From Saussurea involucrata (Eukaryota > Streptophyta > Magnoliopsida > Asterales > Asteraceae), in the NCBI GenBank assembly GCA_033807775.1, contig CM066317.1:39807870-39871869 (forward strand): DNA of 64,000 nucleotides, in the 5' to 3' direction. A model generated the notes under the pieces. The model worked only from the letters and a program-made list of their open reading frames with translations. It searched no databases and was not told where the DNA came from. The translations under genes and the position numbers were made by a program. Position 1 is the first letter of the stretch; the number at the start of each line of letters is the position of its first letter. Of this stretch, positions 43,741 to 55,655 are shown one piece after another.

Positions 43741-44006
43741 GGGTCAGGTTCAAGGGAAAACCTCAAAAAAAATGAAAAACTGAAGAACATCCTAGGAGCC
43801 CTTCATCTGGACGGTATGCACTTGTGCATACAGGTTATTTGTAACATGCATTTGTGCATATATATGCACAAATGCGTAATGCACTTGTGCATAAAACCAA
43901 AAAGTAAACTATTTATCTGTATGCACAAGTGCATACCGTCCAGATGAAGGGCTCCTAGGGTGTTTTTCAATTTTCCGTTTTTTGAGGTTTTCCCTTGAAC
44001 CTCCCT
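43741..44006. mobile_element. Foldback MITE 3 in (TA)n, CACTTGTG type
   Basis: The inverted ends GGTTCAAGGGAAAACCTC and GAGGTTTTCCCTTGAACC are followed inward by AGGAGCCCTTCATCTGGACG in both arms. The centre is a series of ATGCACTTGTGCAT palindromes. (TA)n lies on both sides; 266 bp. A diverged end of this family is at 775-837. Confidence 0.88.
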
Positions 44007-44028
44007 ATATATATATATATATATATAT

Positions 44029-44434
44029 GGGTAGTTTCATTTTCAAACCACTCTAATTTTACAAACCGTGCAAACTGTCGATTTCATTTGTTAAGCTAAT
44101 GAAATTTATTCACGAGTTGTTTAATTTGATGAAATTGTTTCATATAATTATTTTTCTGATGAAATTGTTTCATATATTTGTGTTTTTCATTTAAAAATGA
44201 AAAAGTTTCATCAGACTGAGAAAATGCATGAAACAATTTCATCAGAATGAGAAAAATGCACGAAACTACATAAAAACACACAAATGTGTGAAACAATTTC
44301 ATCAAGAAAAGAATTATAAGAAACAATTTCATCAAATTAAACAACTTCATGAACCAATTTTATTAACTTAACCAATAAAATCGACGATTTGCACAGTTTG
44401 CAAAATTATAGTGGTTTGCATTTTATCTCTCCCT
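44029..44434. mobile_element. Foldback MITE 4 in (TA)n, GAAACAATTTCATC type
   Basis: The ends are GGGTAGTTTCATTTTCAAAC and a GGTTTGCATTTTATCTCTCCCT segment, with inverted arms built of GATGAAATTGTTTCAT modules and a CAAACCGTGCAAACTG end word. It is the same type as MITE 1. (TA)n lies on both sides. Confidence 0.82.
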
Positions 44435-44887
44435 ATATATATATATATACACATATATATATATATATGGGTCTAATCAAATGAGAACTAGATACTTTGT
44501 GGTAACTTTGAGATTCAACGTGAGCCACTCATTTAATATAATTAATGTTGTTTTTAAATAAAGAAAAAGGATAATTTGGTAAATTGACAATTTAGATTTT
44601 TTTTATAATAAATCAATTCCTTTTTTCACTCCTTCCAATTCCACAGTTACCTAATACATATGATTTCAATATACCCTAAATCTGCATTTTGAAATACCAC
44701 CACCTCTCACCATCAATGGAGAACCAGCTCCTCCCCCATGGCTACTCAACAGTCAACATCTTCGTCGAAACCAACTCATCCCTTCACCTCAGTAAGCATC
44801 ATCTGCCTCCTGTTACCGCTCCCACCATCTGGTTTTCTGTTTTCATCTAGGCTACCGCCACCACCAACTGCCTCTTTCTACCGCCAC

Positions 44888-46723
44888 TGTAACACCTCAT
44901 GTCCTCCAAATATGAAGTAATTGAAAGTTTGGGGGCCAAAGTGTGAAAAAGTGAAAGTTGTGGGCTAGATAGAAAATCAGGGATATAAAATGGGGTAAAA
45001 CCCGTAAACCCTTGTCATTTGATCCTTGGAAGCGGCTGATACTTGGAGAGAGGAGTGGTTGAGATCAAGAACCCTAATTGGGGGATTGGTGGAAGGAATT
45101 GCATCAAGAGCTTTGAGGACTTCATCTTCTAGGTATGGTTTCATCTCCAATCTTCATCTTCTTGCTTGGTTTTGTGAAATTTGGGATTTGAAATCTTTTG
45201 AGTAAACCATTAGGAAGTTTTAAGTTTGTTTTCCATGGAAATGGAATGCTTGATGGGTTTTCTATTGGTTTACTAACTTCCTTTTAAAAACCATTCACCA
45301 TTTCAATGGTAGAAATAAGTTATGTTAAGAATGTGGATTTGGGGATGAAAAGGATGAATCATTAGATGGATTTCTTTGGAATTTATGTGTTTTGATGTTT
45401 GGGATTGATTCCTCATGAGTTTTGGTTAAACCATTGAGAAACTTCATCATTTTTCATGGAAATCTCTAAAAATGGCTTTGGTTGAGTTATTGAGTTTTTG
45501 GGCTATTAAAGATGAACTTTGGATGGGTTTTATTAGATTAAATGATGTGTTAATGCTTGGAAATTGAGGGGAAAGGTTTGGAAAAGGGTGAGTTTTCGGC
45601 TGAAAAATCGGTGCAGGAGCTCCGCGCGGATGGCGGCGCGGGTCCACCCACATGAGCAGTAGCACCAAGGTCTGTCCAGTGCTCTGCGCGGTTCTAGGGG
45701 CAAGTGGAATAGCGTGAGCATCAGCGCCAAGCCCTGTCGCGTGTTTTCGGCTCTTGTTTCGCGTATTATTTGAGGATATGACTGTGGTATAATTTAAGGG
45801 TTGTTTTGGGGTTTATTAGGGATGTTTTGGGATATAATTAGATGGATTAACACCATTCTTATGGCGTCCAATTCAGGTGTTCGGTTTGAGCTAAAGTGAG
45901 TTTCGGAGCGTGTGTCGATTTGCTAAAGCTAAGGTGAGTTCCCTTAACTCTTTTGGTGCAAATGAAATGTTTTGCTAAAGTTTTCATAACTGAATATGGT
46001 ATTGAGCATGATGGCATGATTAAACACTCTGAAAATATTTATTATTACATGATGTGGAAATATTTGTTAATGCATGTAAATAGTTTATACGTTCTTTCCT
46101 ACGTAAGCGTTGAATGCATGTTCTTGTGAGTTGTTGTTATGTGTGGGGTCGGGTTGCACAGTGGGGAGGTGAACCTCGGATTGTTGAGAATCCTTGGAGA
46201 GTTGATTGGACTGTGTGCCTCGAATCCGTTTCTTGTTCACACGGGTATGGCATCTACTGGGGGCCGTGGGGATCTACTGGGGGCCCCGAGTGTGGACATC
46301 ACATGAGGTGATGGGAGTTGAGACCACTGTGCAATACCCTTATGTGGAGTCGAGCATTTAAACTGAAATTTCGTTTATTATTGTAACAGTTGAACGTTTT
46401 AAATTGGTGTTTATGTGGAACTCTTTTAAAGAGGGAATTCAATAGACCTCATGGTATAACCCTCTCTTTATCCAAAAACTAAAACCATTTTCAGGTTAGA
46501 GTATTGTTTGGGATTCCATCTGGTGAAGATGGAAATTTGTGGCGCTGTAGAAGAGGTATCGTCTAGTGAAGACTTGTAGATTACCGTCGGTCTTCATGTA
46601 GCATCTCAGTTGTGAAGGTGATCCGCTGCGAACCTAGAGTAGTGTTGATGTAAATTGTAGACTTTGGGATCATTTTTATTTGTAATGTTTCAAATATTAT
46701 TTAATGAAATTTGGGTTGTTACA
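44888..46723 (+). repeat. 5' LTR, 1836 bp
   Basis: The TATA box (TATAAAAT, 44984-44991) lies about 97 bp in. The donor GCTAAG/GTGAGTTC (GT at 45934) and the acceptor CATTTTCAG/GT (AG ending 46494) frame a possible 561-bp intron. An earlier pair (TCTAG/GTATGG at 45133; AATTCAG/GT near 45873) could be another. It lacks 58 bp present in the 3' LTR. Confidence 0.92.
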
Positions 46724-46725
46724 AA

Positions 46726-46737
46726 TGGTATCAGAGC
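46726..46737 (+). promoter_or_regulatory. Primer-binding site, initiator Met tRNA
   Basis: TGGTATCAGAGC lies 2 bp after the 5' LTR. Confidence 0.95.
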
Positions 46738-49700
46738 CATAGTTTAAGGGATTTAGGTGATCGATTGGGCCTAAACTTAAACTGTGGAGTAGAGGGAGAC
46801 ACAACTGAGATATAGGAATCCAATAGGAAAGACCTTAATCATAGGATATCTTGACAATGGTAGTGAGAACCCTAATGTAAGGTAAATTCAAAATCGCATC
46901 TGGCCAATGCTATTATGAATTTACAGGTGCATGGGTGTACTCAACCTCTATTGTTGGGATGAGTGGTGAGTGTGACAGTATGTAGAAAGTTCTTACCAGA
47001 CAATTGATAGCAAAGGGTTTTTATGTCATGGGAGATCGCGTATGATGTGATGTTTATACCTTCTATAAGAAGTGTTGTTCGGTATGTCAGTGAACTGACA
47101 AGGGGTATAATTGTTGAGATTCAAAGGGATGAATGGTTGGTTAAGGGCAAACTCCTAGTTTCTAGTGAGTCCCCGTTCTTGGATTTGAGGTATCGATCAG
47201 TTGGGGATAGAAAGTGAAGATTGTGTTGGAATCTTGAAGGCTTCAATTCAAGATCGAGTGCAAGAATCGAGTCTTTGACTCTTTAGTAAAGCGGCTTAGT
47301 GGCAAGGATAGTGACTGAAAGATATCAGTGTTGTATTGAAGTATGCATAAGAGTAGAAGGTGAGATAATTGGTCAATTTGTAAACCATGTTGAGTGGTCG
47401 ATCAGGTGGGTTGTGTAGCACTTGTACAACAAGTTGTAGCAAGGGTAAGAAAGTGGTTGTTGGTCATAGTATGGTGTCAATGATGAGTTGAGGTGAGTAC
47501 AACGGTTGACCTGGTTAGAGCGAATAGCCTTCAATTGCATATTGAGTTTCATGCATTATGTCATTAAATGTGTTACACGAGTTCTTTCATGTTAAAAGCA
47601 TGTACGTGCATAATAAATTTTCTTGTTTTGGGAAATAAGTTGACTCGCGCAAGTGTGTGTTTTTTTAAAAGTAAAAGACAAACTTGCTTTCGATGTACGA
47701 TAAAACTTTGAACTTAGTGATTTGTGAGTTATTTCACGCTTTTTCCACGTTGGAAGAATTTCGTTGCGAAAATCATGGAAACGTATAATTGCAAAGTTTT
47801 TATAACCAAAATGAGTAGTGACACGCTATCATCATATAATGAGTGTTGGAGTAGACTGACCCACTTGATGTAAGTGATTTCGTTCAGAAATGTTCTAGTC
47901 GTATTTGAAAGGTTTCATTGGTTATATTTTGTTGTGCCAACATCGATTTTGTTGGACATAGGTTTGTGATTTATCGTGGGGTTGCGTGTGAGCGGCCCTT
48001 GAAGTTGGTGTGTCTTATTATTAAACTTGAGTGGTGGTGTGTCCTGCATCCTCAAACTTGTTTTATGATATTGTATCTATTAAATTTTCAAACGTACAAA
48101 ATGATTTCAATCATTGTATCATGATGCATGAAGGCTATGAACTCGCTAGGTAGTGGATGATATTTTATTGAGGATAATGAAAGGCTCTGGGAGTTGAATT
48201 GTCAGTTGAATGGGATATGGTTGAGTTATGATCCTAGTGTTTCCGTTAGAGGAGGTTGGTGAATACCAGGAGTCTCGGACAATGAATTCGGAATGTTAGT
48301 GTGATTGTAGTTAGACTCTTGTTTGGTTATTTGAGGATGGTAATGTTTGGGGTGAAGATCAAAGTTGATGGGATGCTTCTAGTAGTGACATGCTATTGAG
48401 TGATGTGTGGAACCTTGGTGCAAGGTTATTGGCGTTAAGCCTGAGTATTAGATTGGTCTTGTCATTAGAGTTCGTACCAAGTAAGCCTTGTGCCTGCAAC
48501 CGGAGAGGATTGTTGGATCCATAGATGTTCATGAGGAGTTAGGAGAAGTAGGTTCCTTCGGGAATCCTTGTCTGTCGTGAAGTGGCTGGGCACTGGCATG
48601 TCGATTTTCGATGTTGAAATCAACGACCGTTGTTGGGGTCGTTATCTGAAGGTTGGAATCGGAGAAGTAAATCTGGCGTGGTCATGTTATCGAGGTTGTT
48701 CAAGAGTGTAAGAGGTCCGTCGAGATAAATGTGTGTGCACCAGGTGTGATGTTGGACCGCCTTGTGTGAGTGAATTAGACACTCATGATTTCATGGTTCA
48801 TCTGAATCAGAGAAAGACAAAGTCACGGTATGACTTTATTTCAAATGTAATTGTGTTATGGATGGTAGGAAGGAAGTAATATCTTTTGTGTGTGTGAAGG
48901 CATCATGAATAGCTTGTTTGCAATGTGGTCTCGGGGTGCGATAGTGGTGTAGGAAAGTTGGTAGAACTTTGTACCGAGGGAATGTGTAAGTCAAAGATGT
49001 AATGATGGTTTGCCGTTTTATTGAGGTATTGTTGTGTTGTAATATGGGTCAAGAGTAGGTGTAAAACCTAGTTTGGAGATTACTTGGGGAAGTATTCAAA
49101 GGTGGCAAGTATGCTCGATTGAGGTGTATGGATTTTCAGGCGGTATACGTTAATGCTATTTTGAGATCAAGAGATTGAGTTGTGGTTGGTGATTGACTAA
49201 GAGAAGAACCCTTGTTCTTCTCGATTCCATTGGATTTTTGGGTGAGTTTATCATACTCCACTTGAATGTCGAAGAGGATGTTGTATCCGTTAAGCTGTGG
49301 TGATTTGTTATGTAGTCTATTTGGGAGCGTTGAAGCATTCCATGGGTGTAAAGAAATACAATGAGTGGGTCGACTGTGTTGAAGAGTTAGAAATTCATGG
49401 TAGTTCACAGTGTTAAGTATTTTGTGAGAACTTGGCTAAAGGTCTCGACTGAGGATTATGGTGAAATCGTCCATTTGGGCATGTAGCGACGTGTGCTGGG
49501 TGTTCCGTGCAAGCACGAGAGGAAGTGAAGATGGTATGCCAGATCAAGTATATAAACTTGAGGTAAGATGACGTCATGATACACTGTAAAGTGGGACTAT
49601 GACTAGGGAATTGTTATTTGAAGGGCATGAGAAAAAGAATCATGGTGTATGTCATGATTAAAGAGTTGATAAAGCTAATTTCGTGCGACCGGCCTAAAAC

Positions 49701-50718
49701 TGGCACATGTTAGCGGGTCGTTCTTTTAAAGCATCTTCGATGTTTTCAAGATGGAATGGAAACAGGTGGTCGAATGTGATGCCCTGGTTGAGAGACCTTT
49801 GGGTTAGATTCGGGATTGTCGGGGAAAATGTTTCACGTGAATGTGTCATTCGGTATTCGAACAATTTGAATGGTTTGAGTGAGGTAGGTCACTCCTCCTT
49901 GTGGGAGGGCAAGGAATTTTGGAAGTAATTCCTAAATGGTGGAACCATTTAGTGGATTTTGTGAGAAATATAATGTGTGTTCGTAAGATCGGATCAGCTT
50001 GAGTGAGCGGATTATACGGATGTTAATCTGCGCAAGTCTTCTTCATATAATTATGTATGGAATCGGGTTATAGCGTGATGGTTGATGTGTGCTCGACCGA
50101 GGAGATTGCAAGTGTGTATGTTTTGCAATTTACCGACGTAAGAACGTGGTGATTAATCGAGGGGCAATTTCAAGGGGATGTCGTACGTTGTTGGTTCTGA
50201 GCAGGAATGTATGGGTAAGTGAATGGGACTAAGATGATTGGAATGAAAAGCATGAGTCCTTTGAGTCTCAAGTCGGGGGACAACTGGAAGCGGAACACAT
50301 CCCCATAGAATGGAGTAGTGCATTTCGTGAGGAAAGTAAAGTAAAGCGGGCCACGTTTTAGTGGATCAATGGCAGTTATCGAAAGAGTTGAGGAGATAAT
50401 GATCGATTGGATGTAATCGATGAAGTTATGGAGAATTCATTGTGTGTTTCACGTCCCTATTTTAGGGAGTGTGTGTTGGGAGTCGGTATGTCGTATTTTC
50501 TGCAAACAACGCGATTAGGTAAAGAGTTGGAGTTGTGGTAGGGCGGAAACGATCATTCATCTGGAAAAATCGAGAAGTTGAGAAACAAAGAAGTTGGTCA
50601 TGTGGAAGTACAATTGCAATTCTTAAAAGTTGTTAGACAATATAGGATTTGGAATCAGGAGCTAATTCCAAATAATCGCGTTTGTTCGGCAATGGAATTC
50701 CGAGGACGGAATTCTTTT
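46738..50718 (+). other. Internal region of LARD-like element, no coding frame
   Basis: Four kilobases, GT-rich on the plus strand, closed in all frames. The longest frames are under 100 codons and show no gag or pol motif. It may be decayed pol or a non-coding replacement. Confidence 0.65.
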
Positions 50719-50731
50719 GAGGGGGAGGTAT
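50719..50731 (+). promoter_or_regulatory. Polypurine tract
   Basis: GAGGGGGAGGTAT immediately precedes the 3' LTR at 50732. Confidence 0.85.
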
Positions 50732-52625
50732 TGTAACACCTCATGTCCTCCAAATATGAAGTAATTGAAAGTTTGTGGGCCAAAGTGTGAAAAGGTGAAA
50801 GTTGTGGGCTAGATAGCAAATATGGGATATAAAATGGGGTAAAACCCCTAAACCCTTGTCATTTGATCCTTGGAAGCGGCTGATACTTGGAGAGAGGAGT
50901 GGTTGAGATCAAAAACCCTAATTGGGGGATTGGTGGAAGGAATTGCATCAAGAGCTTTGAGGACTTCATCTTCTAGGTATGGTTTCATCTCCAATCTTCA
51001 TCTTCTTGCTTGGTTTGGTGAAATTTGGGATTTGAAATCTTTTGAGTAAACCATTAGGAAGTTTTAAGTTTGTTTTCCTTGGAAATGGAATGCTTGATGG
51101 GTTTTCTATTGGGTTACTAACTTCTTTTTAAGAATCATTCACCATTTCAATGGTAGAAATAAGTTATGTCAAGAATGTGGATTTTGGGGTGAAAAGGATG
51201 AATCATTAGATGGATTTCTTTGGAATTTATGTGTTTTGATGTTTGGGATTGATTCCTCATGAGTTTTGGTTAAACCATTGAGAAACTTCATCATTTTTCA
51301 TGGAAATCTCTAAAAATGGCTTTCGTTGAGTTATTGAGTTTTTGGGTTATTAAAGATAAACTTTGGATGGGTTTCATTGGATTAAATGATGTGTTAGTGC
51401 TTGGAAATTGAGGGGAAAGATTTGGAACTTCAATTATCACATATAAGAGGCTTAAAATCGATTTAGGATGAGTTGGGGTTGGAAAAGGGTGAGTTTTCGG
51501 CTGAAAAATCAGTGCAGGAGCTCCGCACGGATGGCGGCGCGGGTCCACCCATGCGATCAGTAGCGCCAAGGTCTGTCCAGTGTTCTGCGCGGTTCTAGGC
51601 GTAAGTGGACTAGCGCGAGCATCAGCGCCAAGGCCTGTAGCGTGTTTTCGGCTCTTGTTTCGCGTACTGTTTGAGGATATGACTGTGGTATCATTTAAGG
51701 GTTGTTTTGGGGTTTATTAGGGATGTGTTGGGATATAATTAGATGGCTTAAAACCATTCTTATGGCGTCCAATTCAGGTATTCGGTTTGAGCTAAAGTGA
51801 GTTTCGGAGCATGTGTTGATTTGCTAAAGCTAAGGTGAGTTCCCTTAACTCTTTTGGTGCAAATGAAATGTTTTGCTAAAGTTTTCATAACTGAACATGG
51901 TATTGAGCATGATGGCATGATTAAACACTCTAAAAATCTTTATTATTACATGATGTGGAAATGTTTGTTAATGCATGCAAATTGTTTATACGTTCTATCC
52001 TACGTAAGCGTTGAATGCATGGTCTTGTGAGTTGTTGTTATGTGTGGGGTCGGGTTACACGGTGGGTAGGTGAACCTCGGATTGTTGAGAATCCTTGGAG
52101 AGTTGATTGGGCCGTGTGCATTGAATCCGTTTCTTCTTCACACGGGTATGGCATCTACTGGGGGGCCGTGGGGATCTACAGGGGGCCCCGAGTGTGGACA
52201 TCACATGAGGTGATGGGAGTTGAGACCACTGTGCAATACCCTTATGTGGAGTCGAGCATTTAAACTGAAATTCCGTTTATTATTGTAACAGTTGAACGTT
52301 TTAAATTGGTGTTTATGTAGAACTATTTTAAAGAGGGAATTAACTAGACCTCATGGTCTAACCCTCGCTTTTTCCAAAAACTAAAACCATTTTCAGGTTA
52401 GAGTATTGTTTGGGATTCCATATCGTGAAGATGGAAAGTTGTGGCGATGTAGAAGAGGTATCGTCTAGTGAAGACTTGTAGATTACCGTCGGGCTTCCTG
52501 TAGCATCTCAGTTGTGAAGGTGATCCGCTACGAACCTAGAGTAGTGTTGATGTAAATTGTAGACTTTGGGACCATTTTTGGCTGTAAAGTTTCAAATATT
52601 ATTCAATGAAATTTGGGTTGTTACA
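50732..52625 (+). repeat. 3' LTR, 1894 bp
   Basis: It is highly similar to 44888-46723. A TATA box is at 50828-50835. A donor AAG/GTGAGTTC (GT at 51835) and an acceptor TTTTCAG/GT (AG ending 52396) are conserved. It keeps a 58-bp segment (about 51425-51483) bounded by TTGGA direct repeats that the 5' LTR has lost. Confidence 0.92.
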
Positions 52626-52796
52626 GCCACCAACTGCCACCGTAAATCAAGATGATTCGAATATGAGAGACGAGATTTTCTACTGCAACTTCTTATTTTT
52701 TTCACATTTTTCCTTGTTAGAATCTTTCATATTCATCTTCTCTCTTTCGTTGTATATATGAGGTTTTTAAGGAATTTTCCGGTTTGAAATTCAAAT

Positions 52797-53310
52797 GTAT
52801 CACATGGGTATTAGAGTGGGTATGACTGTGTTACATTTGTGGTTGATATTGATTTATGATTTTGAGTTTTGTTGATTATAGTTTGATTTTAATTTTAGGG
52901 TTTGGTTGTAACACAAGGGTATCACAGTGGCTTTGATTTTGATTTTTGGGTCTGGTTGTATCTCATTGGGTATCGGTATCACAATGCATCTTCTGTTTAC
53001 TTGTGTATGAGGGTATCACAGTGGAGAAGATCGAAACACAATTGAATCTGTCCCAGTTGCAGTTCAGATTTGTGGGTATCACAGTGGGTACGTTTTTTCC
53101 ACGCCTGCTTACACATTTTCTGCAAATCCAACGTCTCCCCTCATCTCTTATGTAAATCCTCCATCGCTTCACCCTCTTCTTCCACAAAAACCAGATTATC
53201 ACCGGAGTTAGTGGAGAAGATCGAAACACTATTGAATATGTCCCCGTTGCAGTTCAGATTTGTGGGTATCACAGTGGGTACAATGGGTATCACAGTTGGT
53301 ATCACCGGAG
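52797..53310 (+). repeat. GGGTATCACAGTGGG repeats with a 70-bp duplication
   Basis: The word GGTATCACAGTGG and close variants recur at least seven times in 500 bp. A ~70-bp block beginning GTGGAGAAGATCGAAACAC occurs at about 53022 and again at about 53211 with few differences. It lies inside element 5 next to its right inverted end. Confidence 0.8.
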
Positions 53311-53535
53311 GTCGGAGATCGGAGGTCAGAGGTCGGAGATTAGAAAGAGGAGAGATGAGGGTGGGAGGAGAGAGAAGATTTTTAGAGTACCTAAAATACC
53401 CTTTCATTAAAATTTTAAGTCAAAATAACCAAAATTATTAATTTCCTAATTTATGGTTTGATTTGTGGTTGAGATTGGATCTCACGGTTATCACAAAGAA
53501 ATTAGTTCTCCCTTGAATGGCCCCCTATATATATA

Positions 53536-53944
53536 GCCATAGGTTCAATTGAGAAATGTTAAGTGTGTGAGATATAGAGAAGTAATCTTAGCAATTCATT
53601 CGGTCAAGATCGGCTTTGACTGTTCAAAGGTTGCGGTTGTTCCAAAATTAGAATGCCAGTTCTGTAACTTTTACAAATACGCGAGACGAGTTCATATGTG
53701 AACATGTGTGATTCACATATGAATTATCTGTTCATATGTGAACCCATGTAATTCACATATGAACTCTTTTTAACTTATTCACATATGAAGCTTAATAATA
53801 ATAAAACATGTATTAAATGTTTTTATGTAATGCATCAAATATTGGTACATTAAAAAATTTATAAAATTTGGCAAAACACTAAAATGACTTAAATTAGGTT
53901 GATTTGGAATTAAAAAAGAAAAAAAAATCCGTCAATAAACATTG
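53536..53944. mobile_element. Possible MITE end with TTCATATGTGAA palindromes
   Basis: It starts next to (TA)n (53527-53535) with GCCATAGGTTCAATTGAG. It contains several GTTCATATGTGAAC and TTCACATATGAA palindromes (53690-53790). No right inverted end was found, so it is probably truncated. The rest is AT-rich. Confidence 0.45.
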
Positions 53945-53952
53945 GTGACATG

Positions 53953-54496
53953 TAGGGGTGCTCAAGGGTTGGGTTGGTCGGGTTGAAGGCACTTTAACAA
54001 CCCAACCCAATCATTGCGGTTTGAAAAATCTCAACCCAACTCAATCCAATGAAAAGTGCAACCAACCCAACCCAACCCAAACCGTTCGCGTTGGGTTGGA
54101 TTGGTCGGGTTGAAATTGATCATTTCACCATTTAACTAAGTTATCGTGTCTAAACAAAGTACTAAATGTTTCTAAATATTTAAATGTTCAATAGATTACT
54201 AAATCGTCTAATAAAAGATTGCATATAAATGTCCTATTTATAAATTGCCTTTTTCACGAAAACTGCAAAGGAAGAGAGGCGGTAAATGAACTGGATGATA
54301 AGACTTGGACTATTGGAATTTGGAGCGCATTCTTTTCACAGGTTGTCGGGTTGGGTCAGTTGGTTTTTAGCCTAACCCGTTTTCAACCCAATATATGCGG
54401 GTTGGTCAAAAATAGTATCGATAATACATCGGGTTGACTTGGTTTGAGTTTTTTGCCTCGGGTTGGGTTGGGTTGGTCGGAAATTTTGAACCCCTA
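53953..54496. mobile_element. hAT-superfamily MITE with GGGTTGG subterminal repeats
   Basis: The ends are TAGGGGTGCTCAA (53953) and TTGAACCCCTA (54486-54496). A perfect 8-bp duplication GTGACATG lies at 53945-53952 and 54497-54504. Both subterminal regions carry inverted GGGTTGGGTTGGTCGGGTTG arrays. It is 544 bp with no transposase. The TIR start TAGGGGTG is shared with the MITE at 1467. Confidence 0.92.
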
Positions 54497-54504
54497 GTGA
54501 CATG

Positions 54505-55083
54505 TAGGTTAGTAACTTGTTTAGTAGATAAAATATGTATAAAATAGAAAAAAATTGAAGTTTCTTATATTAATTGAGCAAAGATAAACTTTGTTACATT
54601 AAATAGGAACTAAACCAAACCACAGCAGCCGCCGAGAAGAAACCCTAAGTAGCCACCGGTGATGACACCTCAAGCAGCAGCAGCCGACGGCGACTCCTAT
54701 CAGCTCTTGGGCGAGTGAATCAGTCAGCGCACAGCAGCAGCCAACAAAATCTCTTTTCTCCCCATTGTCCCCCACCGACTTCTCTATCCTTCCTTATTCC
54801 CACCTACCCCTCTTTTCCTTGCTCCCACATGCTAGCAGCCGCCTTCCTTGACCCCCCCTCCTACTCCATCTATGCCACCATCATTTTCCAAACACTAGGA
54901 TTTTAATTTTAGGTTTCTTTTTTATTCAGCGATTCAAGTTAGTTTGAAGGTCGTGGATGTGGGGTGAAACTCATTACTTATCAGGAGAGGAGTAGTGATT
55001 TTGGTTGGTTTCTTCTGGTTTTAGTTTTAAGAACGGGGCAGATTTTGTTTTCGGTCGGGGGTTCCTCTTTCTAATTTCTAGCG
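54505..55083 (+). other. Probable 5' leader of LINE, non-coding
   Basis: The segment 54600-54900 is C-rich with CAGCAGC words and resembles a plant mRNA leader. The small frame there has no recognisable domain. It leads into the RRM frame at 55084. Confidence 0.45.
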
Positions 55084-55362
55084 ATGAGAGAAGGGCAATG
55101 GAAGAAAGTGGGAAGACGTAATCAGCGTAATCAGCGGGATCTATGCAGGCGTGTTGATCAATCGATTAATCGGTACTCGAATGAATCTCTTTTACATGAT
55201 ATCTCCCTTAACTTATTCGTTACGAACTTTCCATCTCACTTTACTATCCGAGAATTGTGGAATACTTGTGCCAAATTTGGTACGGTTGTCGATGTTTTTA
55301 TTGCTAACAAAAAATCAAAGTTTGGTAAAATGTTTGCTTTCGTTCGTTTTATTAAAGTAGAA
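55084..55362 (+). pseudogene. LINE-type ORF, N-terminal RRM, truncated by insertion
   Basis: The frame begins MREGQWKKVGRRNQR, then an RRM-like fold: LNLFVTNFPSHFTIRELW (RNP2-like), GTVVDVFIANKK and GKMFAFVRFIKVE (RNP1-like KxFAFVRF). Such an N-terminal RRM ahead of endonuclease and RT is common in plant LINEs. The frame is cut at 55362 by copia element B. The continuation would lie beyond that element, outside the window. A normal host RRM gene is possible but less likely. Confidence 0.65.
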
Positions 55363-55641
55363 TGTTAGAGCAGGTTTTAATGTTGATTTAAAGTTCAAGG
55401 GTTAAACTGTATTTGATTAAAATAGAGCTTATTAGTGAACGGGTCGTGGGCTTGTTAACCACGGGATCATTCTATTTAATGTTGATTAGCTTGGAAAAAC
55501 AGGCAAATCATCTCTTTTAGCTTTCAACTCTTATTGTAATATTCTCTCTGAAAGATTAATGAAAGGGATGACCAGTTGAAATCATTGTTTTATTGCTTAT
55601 CATTACGATTTCATATTTGTTGCACGGATCTGGATTCTACA
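55363..55641 (+). repeat. 5' LTR of copia element B
   Basis: It runs from TGTTAGAGCAGG to GGATTCTACA, directly before the PBS. It starts TGTTAG like element A but otherwise differs. Confidence 0.85.
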
Positions 55642-55643
55642 AT

Positions 55644-55655
55644 TGGTATCAGAGC
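55644..55655 (+). promoter_or_regulatory. Primer-binding site, initiator Met tRNA
   Basis: TGGTATCAGAGC lies 2 bp after the LTR, as in element A. Confidence 0.95.

Larger units (their letters stand above)
44888..52625 (+). mobile_element. Non-coding LTR retroelement (LARD-like), 7.7 kb
   Basis: LTRs 44888-46723 and 50732-52625 both run TGTAACACCTC to GGGTTGTTACA. They are flanked by a perfect GCCAC duplication (44883-44887, 52626-52630). PBS and polypurine tract are present. The 4-kb internal region has no recognisable gag or pol. The pre-LTR word CCGAGGACGGAATTC is related to the GATTTCGAGGACGAAATC of the 7061 element, so both derive from gypsy-like parents. If mobile, it would rely on proteins from another element. 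Confidence 0.9.
44469..53526. mobile_element. MITE-like element 5 in (TA)n, split by an LTR element
   Basis: The left end (GGGTCTAATCAAATGAGAACT, then CTTTGTGGTAACTTTGAGATTC) and the right end at about 53462-53526 (GATCTCACGGTTATCACAAAG, AGTTCTC, GGCCCCCT) are inverted partners next to (TA)n. Without the LTR element at 44888-52625 it is about 1.3 kb. It has C-rich inner flanks (CTCCTCCCCC, CACCACCAACTGCC) and a GGTATCACAGTGG repeat region. No gene is credible. Confidence 0.7.
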
